A stretch of 64,000 nt of DNA from Bacteroidales bacterium (GCA_024686335.1 JAILCI010000062.1:33767-97766); one strand, 5' to 3'. Shown: positions 36,070-45,347, counted from the stretch's first letter. Translations and numbers: made by a program. The notes: generated by a model not told the origin, from the sequence alone.

Positions 36070-37095
36070 ATGGAAGATATTAGAGATATTACTTATGAGC
36101 GTTTGGAAGAATATTTAATCTCCATCGGTGAAAAGAAATTCCGAGCAAAACAAATTTGGACATGGCTTTGGCAAAAAGGTGCCGGCAGTTTTGAAGAGAT
36201 GAGTAACCTCTCAAAACCTTTACGAGAACGTATGGAGCGCGGTTTCACCTTTCATCGCGCTACTTTGGTGCAAGAGGTGCGCAGTAAAGATACTACGATG
36301 AAGTTCGCCATCAGACTCCATGATGGTAAAGAGGTAGAGGGCGTCCTGATTCCCTCTAAAGATCGTGTTACGGCGTGTGTCTCATCCCAAGTAGGATGCC
36401 CGCTGGGCTGTGCTTTCTGTGCTACTGGAACGATGGGTTTCATCCGCAATATGCATTATAGCGAAATCGTGGATGAGTATGTTTTGATGAACCGTCGCGC
36501 TGTAGAGGTCTATGGACATGATATCTCCAATATCGTCTTCATGGGCATGGGTGAACCACTCCTCAACTTTGATAATGTGATGACCGCTATCGACAAGTTG
36601 ACAGATCCAGAAGGTTGGGGTCTTTCACCTACGCGTATAACCCTCTCCACAGCAGGTGTCATTAAAGGTATTAAGGCTCTAGCAGACCGCAACTTTCCAT
36701 GTGGTTTAGCCATTTCGTTACATAGTGCCGATCCCGAAGTACGTGAAAAGCTGATGCCTGTCACGAAGGGAAACAGTCTCCATGACTTGCAGGCTGCCCT
36801 CCGCTATTATCATCAAAAGACAGGTGATCGTATCACGTTGGAGTATCTGTTGCTTTCATTCGTGAACGACTCTGTTGCAGCTGCCGAGCAACTGGCTCGT
36901 TTTTGCAGACCTTTCCCTGTAAAAATCAATATTATAGAGTATAACGAGACTCCTGACGGTAAGTTCCACCGCAGTTATCCCAATCACCGCGAGGCATTTA
37001 TTGAGTACCTCAATAGTTGCAATATGGTTGTCCGCGTGCGTGCTAGCAAAGGACAAGACATCGCTGCCGCTTGCGGTCAGCTGGTCAAAAAATAA
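36070..37095 (+). CDS. rlmN: Dual-specificity RNA methyltransferase RlmN
   Basis: 341 residues from the ATG at 36070; an in-frame TTG six bases earlier is not needed. Radical SAM enzyme methylating C2 of A2503 in 23S rRNA and A37 of some tRNAs. The cluster cysteines are Cys110, Cys114 and Cys117 in CPLGCAFC. MGMGEPLLNFDNV and LAISLHSADPEVREKLMP are present. The resolving Cys near the C-terminus (AAACGQL) is also present, so both catalytic cysteines are in place. Confidence 0.96.
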   Translation: MEDIRDITYERLEEYLISIGEKKFRAKQIWTWLWQKGAGSFEEMSNLSKPLRERMERGFTFHRATLVQEVRSKDTTMKFAIRLHDGKEVEGVLIPSKDRVTACVSSQVGCPLGCAFCATGTMGFIRNMHYSEIVDEYVLMNRRAVEVYGHDISNIVFMGMGEPLLNFDNVMTAIDKLTDPEGWGLSPTRITLSTAGVIKGIKALADRNFPCGLAISLHSADPEVREKLMPVTKGNSLHDLQAALRYYHQKTGDRITLEYLLLSFVNDSVAAAEQLARFCRPFPVKINIIEYNETPDGKFHRSYPNHREAFIEYLNSCNMVVRVRASKGQDIAAACGQLVKK

Positions 37096-37098
37096 TAT

Positions 37099-37129
37099 TT
37101 TGTTTCTCCTTTGGAAATTCCTACTTTTG
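37099..37129 (+). promoter_or_regulatory. Bacteroidota-type promoter for the aminotransferase
   Basis: TTTG at 37099-37102, 19 bases, TACTTTTG at 37122-37129: full consensus match, 36 bases before the ATG at 37166. It starts at the end of rlmN. Confidence 0.7.
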
Positions 37130-37165
37130 CAGCCCCATTTGTAAAACTAACTCATTTCACAATAT

Positions 37166-38398
37166 ATGGAAAGATTATCTAAGCGCGTTACAAGCATGGC
37201 CGCTTCTGAAACATTGGCCATGACCGCCTTGGCCCGCGAATTGAAAGACCAAGGTAAAGATGTGATTAGCCTGAGTATCGGCGAACCCGACTTCAACACC
37301 CCTAATGTGGTTAAAGAGTATGCAAAACAGGCTATCGATGATAATTTCACTCATTATCCTCCAGTCCCAGGTTATGCAGATTTATTGAAGGCTATCAGCC
37401 ATAAATTTAAAAGAGACAACAATCTGGATTATGCTACGAACCAGATTGTGGTGTCCACTGGTGGTAAACAATCTATTTATCAAGTGGTTATGTCTTTAGT
37501 AAACCCTGGCGATGAGGTTATCATCCCGACTCCTTATTGGGTTTCCTATAGAGCTATCGCTGAGATGGCAGAGGGCAAGTGTGTCTACGTTCCCGCCAAG
37601 TTGGAGAATGATTTCAAAATCACGGCTGATCAGTTGAGACAGGCTATCACTCCGAAAACAAAGTTGATGATGTTCAGCAGCCCTTCCAATCCTACAGGTA
37701 TGGTTTATACGAAAGAGGAGTTGCGTGCTCTCGCTGAGGTTATCAAAGAAAATCCACAAATGATGGTGATGTCTGATGAGATTTATGAGCACATCAACTA
37801 TGTGGGTCATCATGAGAGTATCGCACAGTTTGATTTCATCAAGGATCAAGTTGTAACTGTAAATGGTGTTGCTAAGGGTTTTGCCATGACGGGTTGGCGT
37901 ATCGGTTTCATTGGTGCTCCCGTTGAGGTTGCTAAAGCTTGCAGCAAGATGCAAGGTCAGATTACTTCCGCTACCGGTTCTATCTCCCAACGTGCTGCTT
38001 TATGTGCTATGGAGATGGATCCTGCCACTTCCGAAGACATTATCGGAATGCGCAAGACTTTCCAACAGCGTCGTGATCTCGTCTTTGGTCTCCTGAAAGA
38101 GATTCCTGGCTTCGAAGTCCGCTTGCCGCAAGGCGCTTTCTACTTCTTCCCGAAGGTTAGCAGTCTATTTGGAAAGAACGTCCCTGTAGACTCTGAGTTT
38201 GCTAAGAATTATGGTAAAACAGTTATCGAGAACTCCAAGGATCTGAGCTTCTATATTCTCTTAGATGCTGGTGTATCCACAGTCCAAGGTAGTGCTTTCG
38301 GTGACGATACATGTATCCGTCTCTCTTATGCAACCTCCGAGGACAAGCTGAAAGAGGCTTGCCGTCGTATCAAGGCTGCCGTCGAGGCAATGAAGTAG
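37166..38398 (+). CDS. aspC: Class I PLP aminotransferase (aspartate aminotransferase type)
   Basis: 410 residues. Fold-type I aminotransferase of the thermophile-type AspC branch. ISLSIGEPDFNTPNVV near residue 36, HYPPVPGYADLL, the PLP-contacting FSSPSNPTGMVY and SDEIYEHI, the Schiff-base Lys in VNGVAKGFAMTGWRIGF, and the C-terminal Arg in DTCIRLSYA are all present. Aspartate/2-oxoglutarate is the most likely pair; the family also includes prephenate- and aromatic-acid-specific enzymes. Own promoter at 37099-37129 and a strong hairpin terminator 26 bases after the stop. Confidence 0.9.
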   Translation: MERLSKRVTSMAASETLAMTALARELKDQGKDVISLSIGEPDFNTPNVVKEYAKQAIDDNFTHYPPVPGYADLLKAISHKFKRDNNLDYATNQIVVSTGGKQSIYQVVMSLVNPGDEVIIPTPYWVSYRAIAEMAEGKCVYVPAKLENDFKITADQLRQAITPKTKLMMFSSPSNPTGMVYTKEELRALAEVIKENPQMMVMSDEIYEHINYVGHHESIAQFDFIKDQVVTVNGVAKGFAMTGWRIGFIGAPVEVAKACSKMQGQITSATGSISQRAALCAMEMDPATSEDIIGMRKTFQQRRDLVFGLLKEIPGFEVRLPQGAFYFFPKVSSLFGKNVPVDSEFAKNYGKTVIENSKDLSFYILLDAGVSTVQGSAFGDDTCIRLSYATSEDKLKEACRRIKAAVEAMK

Positions 38399-38421
38399 TA
38401 GGACATATATATACATATTGT

Positions 38422-38449
38422 AAGGGCGTACCGCGTACGCCCTTTTTTT
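38422..38449 (+). terminator. Rho-independent terminator after the aminotransferase
   Basis: AAGGGCGTAC (38422-38431), 3-base loop, GTACGCCCTT (38435-38444), then T's to 38449. A 10-bp perfect stem with a T run. It is also the first unit of a palindrome cluster, so this repeat doubles as a terminator. Confidence 0.75.
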
Positions 38450-38540
38450 GTGGCGTACCGCGTACGCCACTGCAGGCGTATGCTACGCCACTGCAGGCGT
38501 ATGCGATACGCCACAATAGACGTACGCAGTACGTCTCTAC
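38422..38540. repeat. Cluster of five short palindromes (REP-like), GTAG-headed on the minus strand
   Basis: Five near-perfect inverted repeats in 119 bases: GGGCGTAC/GTACGCCC (38424-38442), GTGGCGTAC/GTACGCCAC (38450-38470), GGCGTA/TACGCC (38475-38489), GGCGTAT/ATACGCC (38496-38512) and AGACGTAC/GTACGTCT (38518-38536). Loops are CGC, TGC, GCG or GCA. The last unit is followed by CTAC, i.e. GTAG on the minus strand, the head seen in RAYT-mobilised REP elements. Two are separated by the same ACTGCA spacer. The TAG stop of aroK falls inside that GTAG. Confidence 0.75.
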
Positions 38541-39052
38541 TGTATCTTTGCCTTTATCGCTTCTGCAAGCACCTCTGGTGTAATCCCATCTCCCGCTATC
38601 GTCATGTCGGCTTGCTCGTAAAAAGGCGCCCGTTTTTCTAATCGTTCGTGTACATATTGCTTCAGTTCTTCTGGAGAGAGGTCCTTGGTCAGCGGGCGTG
38701 GCTTCTTGCTGCTGGCTAGTCGTTGCACAAGCTCATCTTCCGGCATCTTGATATAAACGGAAAAACTTCGCTTCAGGATGAGTTGCATGGCTTGCCCATA
38801 GCATGGAGCCCCACCCCCGACGGCAATCAGTTGGCCGTCATTTTCCAGCAACTCTTCCAACGCTTCATATTCGCTTTTACGAAAAACAAGTTCCCCAAAC
38901 TGCGAGAAGAGTTGGGGAACCTTGTATTGCAACTTCTGCTCAATGTAATTGTCGAGATCCACGAAGCGGAGCCCGAGCAGGGGAGCAGTCTGTTTGCCTA
39001 AAGTAGACTTGCCGGCTCCAGAGAAGCCAACAAGTACGATATTGTTTTCCAT
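38537..39052 (-). CDS. aroK: Shikimate kinase
   Basis: 171 residues. Phosphorylates shikimate in aromatic amino-acid synthesis. P-loop GFSGAGKSTLGK near residue 9, shikimate-binding FVDLDNYIE, FRKSEYEAL and GGGAPC, and a lid Arg in SSKKPRPLT. The stop TAG is part of the GTAG head of a palindromic repeat, so the extreme 3' end may have been reshaped by repeat insertion; the protein length is nonetheless normal. The ATG shares a base with the elbB stop (TAATG). Confidence 0.94.
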   Translation of the reverse strand: MENNIVLVGFSGAGKSTLGKQTAPLLGLRFVDLDNYIEQKLQYKVPQLFSQFGELVFRKSEYEALEELLENDGQLIAVGGGAPCYGQAMQLILKRSFSVYIKMPEDELVQRLASSKKPRPLTKDLSPEELKQYVHERLEKRAPFYEQADMTIAGDGITPEVLAEAIKAKIQ

Positions 39053-39699
39053 TACAGATAGCGCATCATCGCTTTAATCAAGTTGTCGGCGCAATCGGCA
39101 ATGTCAGATATGCGGGCGGGCAGCATGTAACAAGGGGTAGTGAAGATGAGGTTATCTTCATCGATAGCCACACCACCTTGTACTGTCACCTCGTGGTTAG
39201 CACCCATGGCGGTCACATTGGCAGCGGTGCCAGCGTCAGAACCGATGGTTATCTTGATGCCGTCCAACACTTTGGCTAACATTACAGGAGCAATGCACAA
39301 CGCACCGACCGGTTTGTGAGCCTTGTGGAAGGCACGGACCAGCGCGGCCACATCTTCGCGGACGGTGCATGCAGGTCCTTCCAATGCATAAGTAAAGAGG
39401 TTTTTGGCAGAACCGTTACCACCTGGGAAAACCAATGCGTCAAAATCTTCAACCTTGCACTCCTCGATGGGACGAATGTCACCACGGGCGATACGCGCAG
39501 CCTCAACCAGCATGTTGCGTGTCTCCTCCATAGGAGTCTTCGTGATATGATTAATGACGTGGTATTGGTTATCGTTGGGGGCAAAGATTTGATAACTGCC
39601 TCCGTTGCGGTCAATGCCTAACAGCGTCATCACAGATTCGTGAATCTCGCTGCCATCCAATGTGCCGCAACCGCATAATATTACTGCAAATTTCTTCAT
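39052..39699 (-). CDS. elbB: Isoprenoid biosynthesis glyoxalase ElbB (DJ-1/PfpI type)
   Basis: 215 residues. CGCGTLDGSEIHESV near residue 9, APNDNQYHVINH, LVFPGGNGSAKNLF near residue 88 and PVGALCIAPVML with the nucleophile Cys of the class I amidotransferase-like fold are all typical of ElbB. The E. coli protein has glyoxalase activity in vitro; its real role is unclear. Coupled to aroK by TAATG and 20 bases after the DUF2723 gene. Confidence 0.92.
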   Translation of the reverse strand: MKKFAVILCGCGTLDGSEIHESVMTLLGIDRNGGSYQIFAPNDNQYHVINHITKTPMEETRNMLVEAARIARGDIRPIEECKVEDFDALVFPGGNGSAKNLFTYALEGPACTVREDVAALVRAFHKAHKPVGALCIAPVMLAKVLDGIKITIGSDAGTAANVTAMGANHEVTVQGGVAIDEDNLIFTTPCYMLPARISDIADCADNLIKAMMRYL

Positions 39700-39719
39700 A
39701 ATTTCAATTATTAATGTGA

Positions 39720-42700
39720 TTAAGCTGCATCAGCTGGTGTGTTGGTGTCGGTAGCCACTACAGGTCTTCCATACAAGAACTCTTTCAGATAGGTTGCTAA
39801 TTGTGGTGATGCCTGATTGATCATGCTGATCTGACCATCTGCAAATTGCGTAATCTTAGCAACAGCGTTGGCATTGCCAGTCAATTGTGCAACAGTCAAC
39901 ATCTGTTGGATGCTTTGGAACGCGTCACCAATGGCAGGCTGATCCATGTTGTTGGACATAGCATTTCTAATCTTGTCTTGAGCTTGCTTACAAGAGAAGT
40001 CAACCATATTGTCAATCTTGAGTTCTTTGAATCTGGCATTCAAAGATTCATCTTTATTGTTGGCGGTTTTTAGGAATGCACCGCAGAAGATCCAGTCGTA
40101 GAAGATGTCGTCACCATGGAATGCTAAGGTCTTCTCGTCGGCTTTATCATACCATTGGAACAGATCTACAAAACCATCCAACATCTCATTGGCCATCTTA
40201 ACACCTTGTTCGTTGGCTTCTGGTGTGTTCAAGCGGAAGAAGTCTTCAAGATAGAAAATACAACGCTGCGTGTAGCCATATTGATATGACATAACTGAAA
40301 CGTAAGGATAGATGTCGTTGGGCACCAACTCATTACCTTTGTTAAGTACTTCCAAAGCCTTGTCGTTCTTGCCTTCGCTGGCCAGTTTGTTGGCCAAGCG
40401 ACTATATACAGAACGAATCAGAGGTACAAGACGGGTATTATCTTCACTTTGGTAAACGGTCGGATCGTTAAAACCACCCCAAAGGTACGGATAAGCTTCA
40501 TGTGCAGGAGCATCTGGATTGTTGACAGCATCAACTCTTGAGTGATCATTGAATACGTTCATCAAGTTGTTGTAAAGGATGTCACTGTCAATACGTCCAA
40601 TTTCATATCTGTTTCTGTTGGGTTCGTCATTTTTGATAGGTACCAGACGATAGGCGAAACCTTCAAGTTGGAAATAATCCTCGAGACCGAGATAAGCCTC
40701 GCTGCCAGTGGTAGAAGCATAGTAAATCGGGCGTTCCCAGTTGTTGTTGGCAAGGATGTCCATCATGATGATGTAAGCCTTAGCGTAGGTATTAACATTG
40801 TCTGTTTTCATTTGCCATTGCAGACGGTCTACAATCTTGTCGGTGTCCTGTGGAGCTACAGTACCGTTGGCGATGACTTTTTCTTTATCAACCTTTAAAG
40901 AGAAGCTAGCAGGAATAGGTCTTCCAGTACTACGGTATCCTTTATTGGAGGAAAGCAGCAGCAACGCCTTCTGGTTGTCAAACTCAGGAGACTTGATGTA
41001 ATCAACGATGGCATTCAAGTCTACATACTGGTTATTTGCCGGTTCAAGATACATGATATCGCGAGTACCGTCTTTGTACTGATCCCATGTCATAGAGATA
41101 GGAAGTGGATCAGATTGGTATGCTTTACGTTTCATCTGATCCACATACCAGCTGGTGCTGAGCAGTGACAGGTTACAAACGCGAACATCGGTACGGTAAC
41201 CTTCCACCTCTTGAGCGTACCAAAGTGGGAAAGTATCATTATCACCAAGTGTGAATAAGATAGCGTTAGGAGCGCAAGAGTCAAGATAGTTCTTTGCGAT
41301 AGCCAAAGCGGTATAGCGGTCAGAACGATCGTGATCGTGCCAGTTTTGTTTTGCCATGACACAAGGTACAAGTGCAAAACACAATACTGTTGTCAATATG
41401 GCACCGCCAAGTTGTACGCCTTTGTTCTTGATCTTCTCGAAGAGAGCGTAAATGCCCAATACGCCAAAGCCAATCCAGATGGAGAAAGCATAGAAGGAGG
41501 CTGCGAAGGCATAGTCACGCTCACGAGGCTGGAAGTTGTACATGTTCAGGTAGAAGGCAATGGCCAAACCGGTCATGACGAAGAGCATGAACACCACAAA
41601 GGCGTTAGGCGTATCTTTGCGCACTTGATAGACAATACCAATGAGACCTAGCAACAAAGGCAACAGATAGTAGGTGTTGTGTCCTGGGCGCTGCATAGCC
41701 TTCGGTTGGTCTTTCTGATTACCCACCATAGGATTATCCACAGCTGGAATACCGGAAATCCAGTTGCCGTTCATGTAGTCGCCACGTCCTTGCAGGTCAT
41801 TTTGACGGCCGGCGAAGTTCCACATGAAATAACGCCAATACATGTAGCCAAACTGATAGGTATGCATGAACTTGATATTACGTTGCCATGTCGGCAGGTC
41901 ACCACGTGCCATAGCTCTGCGGTTTTCCTTGTCGGAGGCGCTATTGCTGTTATAACGTGTGTTGAGCCAATCGATATAGTTGGAACTCCTATCGGAGGCC
42001 CACATTCTCGGGAACATCATACATCCTGACGGATCGTATTTTGGCAGTTCATCTTTACGATCGTTGGAAACCACGTATTGTTTTTTCTCTTTATCTCTTA
42101 CATAGAAAGGTTTACCATCTTTTGAACCGACAACACGGGTGTTGTAGCTTTGACCGTAGAACAACGGGTTGGAGCCATATTGCTCACGGTTGAGGTAAGC
42201 TAACAAAGCGACTGCATCCTCCGGATTGTTCTCATCGATGGTCGGGTTGGCATTGGAACGGATTACCAATGTGAAGAAGGTTGAGTAACCGATCAATAGC
42301 ATCAAGAAGCAAAAAGTGCCAGTCAGCAAGATGGGTTTATGTTTCTTGTAACCTGCATAGATACCCCATCCAATAAGGGCAAACAGCAATAGGAAGAAGA
42401 AGATGGTACCTGAGTTGAAGGGCAGATGCATACCATTGACGAATGCCAAGTCGAATTTACCAGCCAGGTTCACGATTTGAGGGATGACACCGTACAAAAT
42501 CAAGCCCAGCAATACGACAGAAAGACAAAGGGATCCGAAGACACCCCATTCTGCCTTGCTCTTCAGCGTTCCTTTCTTAGCGCACAGTATAAACAATGGC
42601 ACGGAGATGAAAACCCAAATGAGAAGCATCCAAATTGGCGGACAGAAGAAACCTAAGAAGACTGACATGATGGCTATTGATAAAACAGCACCCATGCCTG

Positions 42701-43355
42701 TAGCCTCTTTTGAGAGTTTGTAGTACATGATGAGCACGATGGCGGGCAGTGTCAACAAGTTCAAAAGGTGAACACCAATGGAGAGTCCAACCAGATAGGC
42801 GATGAAGACAATCCAGCGGTTGGGATTCACATTCGCCTTGGGGTTGTCGTACTCCTCATCCCACTTCAAGATGCACCAGAATACCAGTGCCGTAAAGAAT
42901 GATGACATAGCGTAGACCTCGCCTTCAACAGCGGAGAACCAGAAGGTGTCGGAGAAGGTGTAAGCCAGAGAACCTACGAGAGCTGCACCGATCATAGCGA
43001 TATAACGCGGTGTAGTCATCTCACCATTCTTGACGAACAGTTTGCGCGCTAATCGTACTATCGTAAAGTACAGGAACATGATGGTCAAGCCACTGCATAT
43101 AGCAGACATGCAGTTGACACAGAAGGCCATCTTGGTGACATCACCGCCGGCAAACAGCGTGGCGATGCGGCCGAAGATCTGGAAGGTAGGTGCTCCAGGA
43201 GGGTGTCCCACTAAGAGTTTGGAGGTGGTGGCGATGTACTCACCACAATCCCACCAAGAGACGGTGGGCTCGGCCGTCATGATATATACGGCTGATGCCA
43301 CTATACCGATGATCAAACCGATAATGGTGTTGATCCATTTTTGTGTTTTTGTCAT
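39720..43355 (-). CDS. DUF2723 membrane glycosyltransferase-like protein (TMEM260 family)
   Basis: 1211 residues. The N-terminal half is a polytopic membrane domain with about 12 spans. The conserved DUF2723 motifs are VSWWDCGEYIATTSKLLVGHPPGAP near residue 35 and SAVEGEVYAMSSFF near 140. A WWDCGEY loop just after TM1 and a GHPPGAP loop are as in GT-C type enzymes. The soluble C-terminal half is periplasmic and TPR-like. The vertebrate member TMEM260 is a protein O-mannosyltransferase; bacterial members are expected to glycosylate exported proteins or envelope glycans, but this is inference. It is between pheS and elbB, with a gap of about 44 bases to pheS. Confidence 0.88.
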   Translation of the reverse strand: MTKTQKWINTIIGLIIGIVASAVYIMTAEPTVSWWDCGEYIATTSKLLVGHPPGAPTFQIFGRIATLFAGGDVTKMAFCVNCMSAICSGLTIMFLYFTIVRLARKLFVKNGEMTTPRYIAMIGAALVGSLAYTFSDTFWFSAVEGEVYAMSSFFTALVFWCILKWDEEYDNPKANVNPNRWIVFIAYLVGLSIGVHLLNLLTLPAIVLIMYYKLSKEATGMGAVLSIAIMSVFLGFFCPPIWMLLIWVFISVPLFILCAKKGTLKSKAEWGVFGSLCLSVVLLGLILYGVIPQIVNLAGKFDLAFVNGMHLPFNSGTIFFFLLLFALIGWGIYAGYKKHKPILLTGTFCFLMLLIGYSTFFTLVIRSNANPTIDENNPEDAVALLAYLNREQYGSNPLFYGQSYNTRVVGSKDGKPFYVRDKEKKQYVVSNDRKDELPKYDPSGCMMFPRMWASDRSSNYIDWLNTRYNSNSASDKENRRAMARGDLPTWQRNIKFMHTYQFGYMYWRYFMWNFAGRQNDLQGRGDYMNGNWISGIPAVDNPMVGNQKDQPKAMQRPGHNTYYLLPLLLGLIGIVYQVRKDTPNAFVVFMLFVMTGLAIAFYLNMYNFQPRERDYAFAASFYAFSIWIGFGVLGIYALFEKIKNKGVQLGGAILTTVLCFALVPCVMAKQNWHDHDRSDRYTALAIAKNYLDSCAPNAILFTLGDNDTFPLWYAQEVEGYRTDVRVCNLSLLSTSWYVDQMKRKAYQSDPLPISMTWDQYKDGTRDIMYLEPANNQYVDLNAIVDYIKSPEFDNQKALLLLSSNKGYRSTGRPIPASFSLKVDKEKVIANGTVAPQDTDKIVDRLQWQMKTDNVNTYAKAYIIMMDILANNNWERPIYYASTTGSEAYLGLEDYFQLEGFAYRLVPIKNDEPNRNRYEIGRIDSDILYNNLMNVFNDHSRVDAVNNPDAPAHEAYPYLWGGFNDPTVYQSEDNTRLVPLIRSVYSRLANKLASEGKNDKALEVLNKGNELVPNDIYPYVSVMSYQYGYTQRCIFYLEDFFRLNTPEANEQGVKMANEMLDGFVDLFQWYDKADEKTLAFHGDDIFYDWIFCGAFLKTANNKDESLNARFKELKIDNMVDFSCKQAQDKIRNAMSNNMDQPAIGDAFQSIQQMLTVAQLTGNANAVAKITQFADGQISMINQASPQLATYLKEFLYGRPVVATDTNTPADAA

Positions 43356-43399
43356 TATTGATAGTTTTTTGTTATTGTTCGTTGATTTGCTAAAAGTGA

Positions 43400-44422
43400 C
43401 TATCTGGTCGCTGCCTTGAACTGCTCCAAGAAACGGACGTCATTCTCAAAATAGAGACGGATATCGTCGGTCCTGTATTTCAACATTGTCATACGCTCGA
43501 TGCCAAGTCCGAATGCGAAACCAGAATATTTTTTGCTGTCGATACCACAGTTTTTCAGAACGTTGGGATCTACCATGCCACAACCAAGAATCTCTACCCA
43601 ACCAGTGTGCTTACAAAGGTTGCATCCCTTACCGCCACAGATATTGCAGGAGATATCCATCTCAGCAGAAGGTTCTGTGAAGGGGAAGTAGGAGGGGCGC
43701 AGACGAATCTTTACATCAGGGCCGAACATGCGCTGGGAGAAATAGAGCAAAGTCTGTTTCATATCAGCGAAGGAGACGTTCTCAGCAATGTAGAGACCCT
43801 CAACCTGATGGAAGATACAGTGTGCACGGGAGGTGATGGACTCGTTACGGAACACGCGACCCGGACAGATAACGCGGATAGGCGGTTTCTGAACCTCCAT
43901 AGTACGTACCTGCAGAGAGGAGGTGTGCGTACGCAGCAAGATGTCGGGATGCAGCTCTATGAAGAAGGTGTCCTGCATGTCGCGAGCGGGATGCTCTTCG
44001 GCAAAGTTCAGAGCGGTGAACACATGCCAGTCGTCCTCAATGTCGGGACCAGTGACAGTAGTGAAGCCGATATCTTCAAAAATGCGACGTACTTGGTCCA
44101 TCATGATTGAGATGGGGTGCATGGCGCCGACACTCACGTTGGTGTCGGGACGAGTGATATCAGCGATGGTGGATTTGGAATCTGTCTTATCACTATAAGA
44201 AGCCTTGAACTCTTCGAAACGTTTGTTGGCGAAATCTTTGATGTCGTTAACCATCTGGCCGAAATTTTTACGCTCTTCAGCCGGGATGTTACGAATCTCG
44301 TTGAACATCGCTTGAATTTCACTTTTCTTGCTCAAAAATTGAAGACGATAGGCTTCCAAAGTCTCTGCGTTTTCAATTTTGAAATTTTCAATCTCTTTTC
44401 TTAATTCTTCTAAACTCTTCAT
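43400..44422 (-). CDS. pheS: Phenylalanyl-tRNA synthetase alpha subunit
   Basis: 340 residues. N-terminal coiled coil, then the class II catalytic domain: GAMHPISIMMDQVRRIFEDIGF (motif 1 region), DTFFIELHPDILLRTHTSSLQVR, PGRVFRNESITSRAHCIFHQVEG (motif 2), and GLGIERMTMLKY (motif 3). CNICGGKGCNLCKHTGWVEILGCGMV is a normal, Cys-rich insertion. pheT is not in the window. 6 bases after the PPIase gene. Confidence 0.97.
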   Translation of the reverse strand: MKSLEELRKEIENFKIENAETLEAYRLQFLSKKSEIQAMFNEIRNIPAEERKNFGQMVNDIKDFANKRFEEFKASYSDKTDSKSTIADITRPDTNVSVGAMHPISIMMDQVRRIFEDIGFTTVTGPDIEDDWHVFTALNFAEEHPARDMQDTFFIELHPDILLRTHTSSLQVRTMEVQKPPIRVICPGRVFRNESITSRAHCIFHQVEGLYIAENVSFADMKQTLLYFSQRMFGPDVKIRLRPSYFPFTEPSAEMDISCNICGGKGCNLCKHTGWVEILGCGMVDPNVLKNCGIDSKKYSGFAFGLGIERMTMLKYRTDDIRLYFENDVRFLEQFKAATR

Positions 44423-44428
44423 AGGGCT

Positions 44429-45142
44429 TTATTCAACAATAGTAGCACTAATAATCTTGATATCCTCCAGAGGTCTGTCGTTAGGGTCTTTAGCTTGAGC
44501 AGCAATTTTGTCCACTACGTCCATGCCAGACAAAACCATACCAAAAACGGTGTAGTCACCATCAAGGAACGGAGCACCGCCAACAGTCGTGTAGTCGGTT
44601 CTCTGTTGCGGCGTGAAGGTCTTGCCCATACGCTGCTCAATCATCGTCAGATAGTCGTTGTCGAAGACTTTACCGTCCACAATGTAGAACTGGGAACCGG
44701 AAGATGCCTTCTGCGGGTTGTTGTCACGAGCGGCAGCCACGGCACCACGTTTGTGGTACAACGACGGAACGAACTCAGCAGGGATGCGGTAGCTGGGACC
44801 ACCCATGCCCAGACGCTGACCCGGTTTTGCAGTCTTGGAATCAGGGTCGCCCGTCTGAATCATAAAACCTTGGATGATGCGGTGGAATAACACTCCGTCA
44901 TAATAGTTCTCTTTCACCAGTTTGATGAAGTTGTCACGATGTTGGGGCGTTTCGTTGGAAAGACCAATGGTAATGTCCCCTAAGGATGTCTTGATAAGTA
45001 TCTTTGTCATTTTTTCGGGTTTATTCTCTTTGGAAGTCTGCTCGGCTGCCGGTTCCTGCGTTTTCTCACTCTCAACTTTCTTCTGAGAGGAGCATCCGCA
45101 TAACAAAATAGCAATACCGAGGATAAGGGTCAGTTTCTTCAT
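44429..45142 (-). CDS. Cyclophilin-type peptidyl-prolyl isomerase, lipoprotein
   Basis: 237 residues. Lipoprotein signal ending in LLCGC (Cys about residue 18), a charged linker (about 20-45), then a cyclophilin domain: ILIKTSLGDITIGL, YYDGVLFHRIIQGFMIQTGDP (catalytic Arg and Phe/Gln), ASSGSQFYIV, DYTVFGMVLSGMDVVDKI. Catalyses proline isomerisation, probably in the periplasm or at the outer membrane. An insertion (MIEQRMGKTFTPQQRTDYTTVGG) is usual in bacterial periplasmic cyclophilins. -7 box TATATTTG (45221-45228, minus) is 78 bases upstream. Confidence 0.92.
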   Translation of the reverse strand: MKKLTLILGIAILLCGCSSQKKVESEKTQEPAAEQTSKENKPEKMTKILIKTSLGDITIGLSNETPQHRDNFIKLVKENYYDGVLFHRIIQGFMIQTGDPDSKTAKPGQRLGMGGPSYRIPAEFVPSLYHKRGAVAAARDNNPQKASSGSQFYIVDGKVFDNDYLTMIEQRMGKTFTPQQRTDYTTVGGAPFLDGDYTVFGMVLSGMDVVDKIAAQAKDPNDRPLEDIKIISATIVE

Positions 45143-45220
45143 AAATATCTATTTTTCAGATAGTTAATAATGTCTAAAAAATTCAAAATGACCTAAAAAG
45201 CCAAATTGAATTTGAATCGG

Positions 45221-45228
45221 CAAATATA
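45221..45228 (-). promoter_or_regulatory. Candidate -7 box for the PPIase-pheS operon
   Basis: Minus-strand TATATTTG, 78 bases before the ATG at 45142, in the divergent gap shared with alaS. No -33 match found. Confidence 0.35.
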
Positions 45229-45347
45229 GTAAAAATGTTTATTTATTTATTTGTAGAAATATCGTCAGAGACATGTCGTGTAAAAGGCACGTCGAACCTG
45301 CTTAAATCCCGTGTCGTTTTCTCTGCACTTCATAACGAAAAACATTG

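Noticed and set aside
38422..38540. CRISPR array
   Set aside because: The units are self-complementary, irregular in spacing and have no spacers of constant length; no cas genes are near.
45240..45320. Possible RNA or palindrome around agacatgtcg upstream of alaS
   Set aside because: Only an 8-base palindrome with no GTAG head, no extended stem and no T run. Read as ordinary leader sequence.
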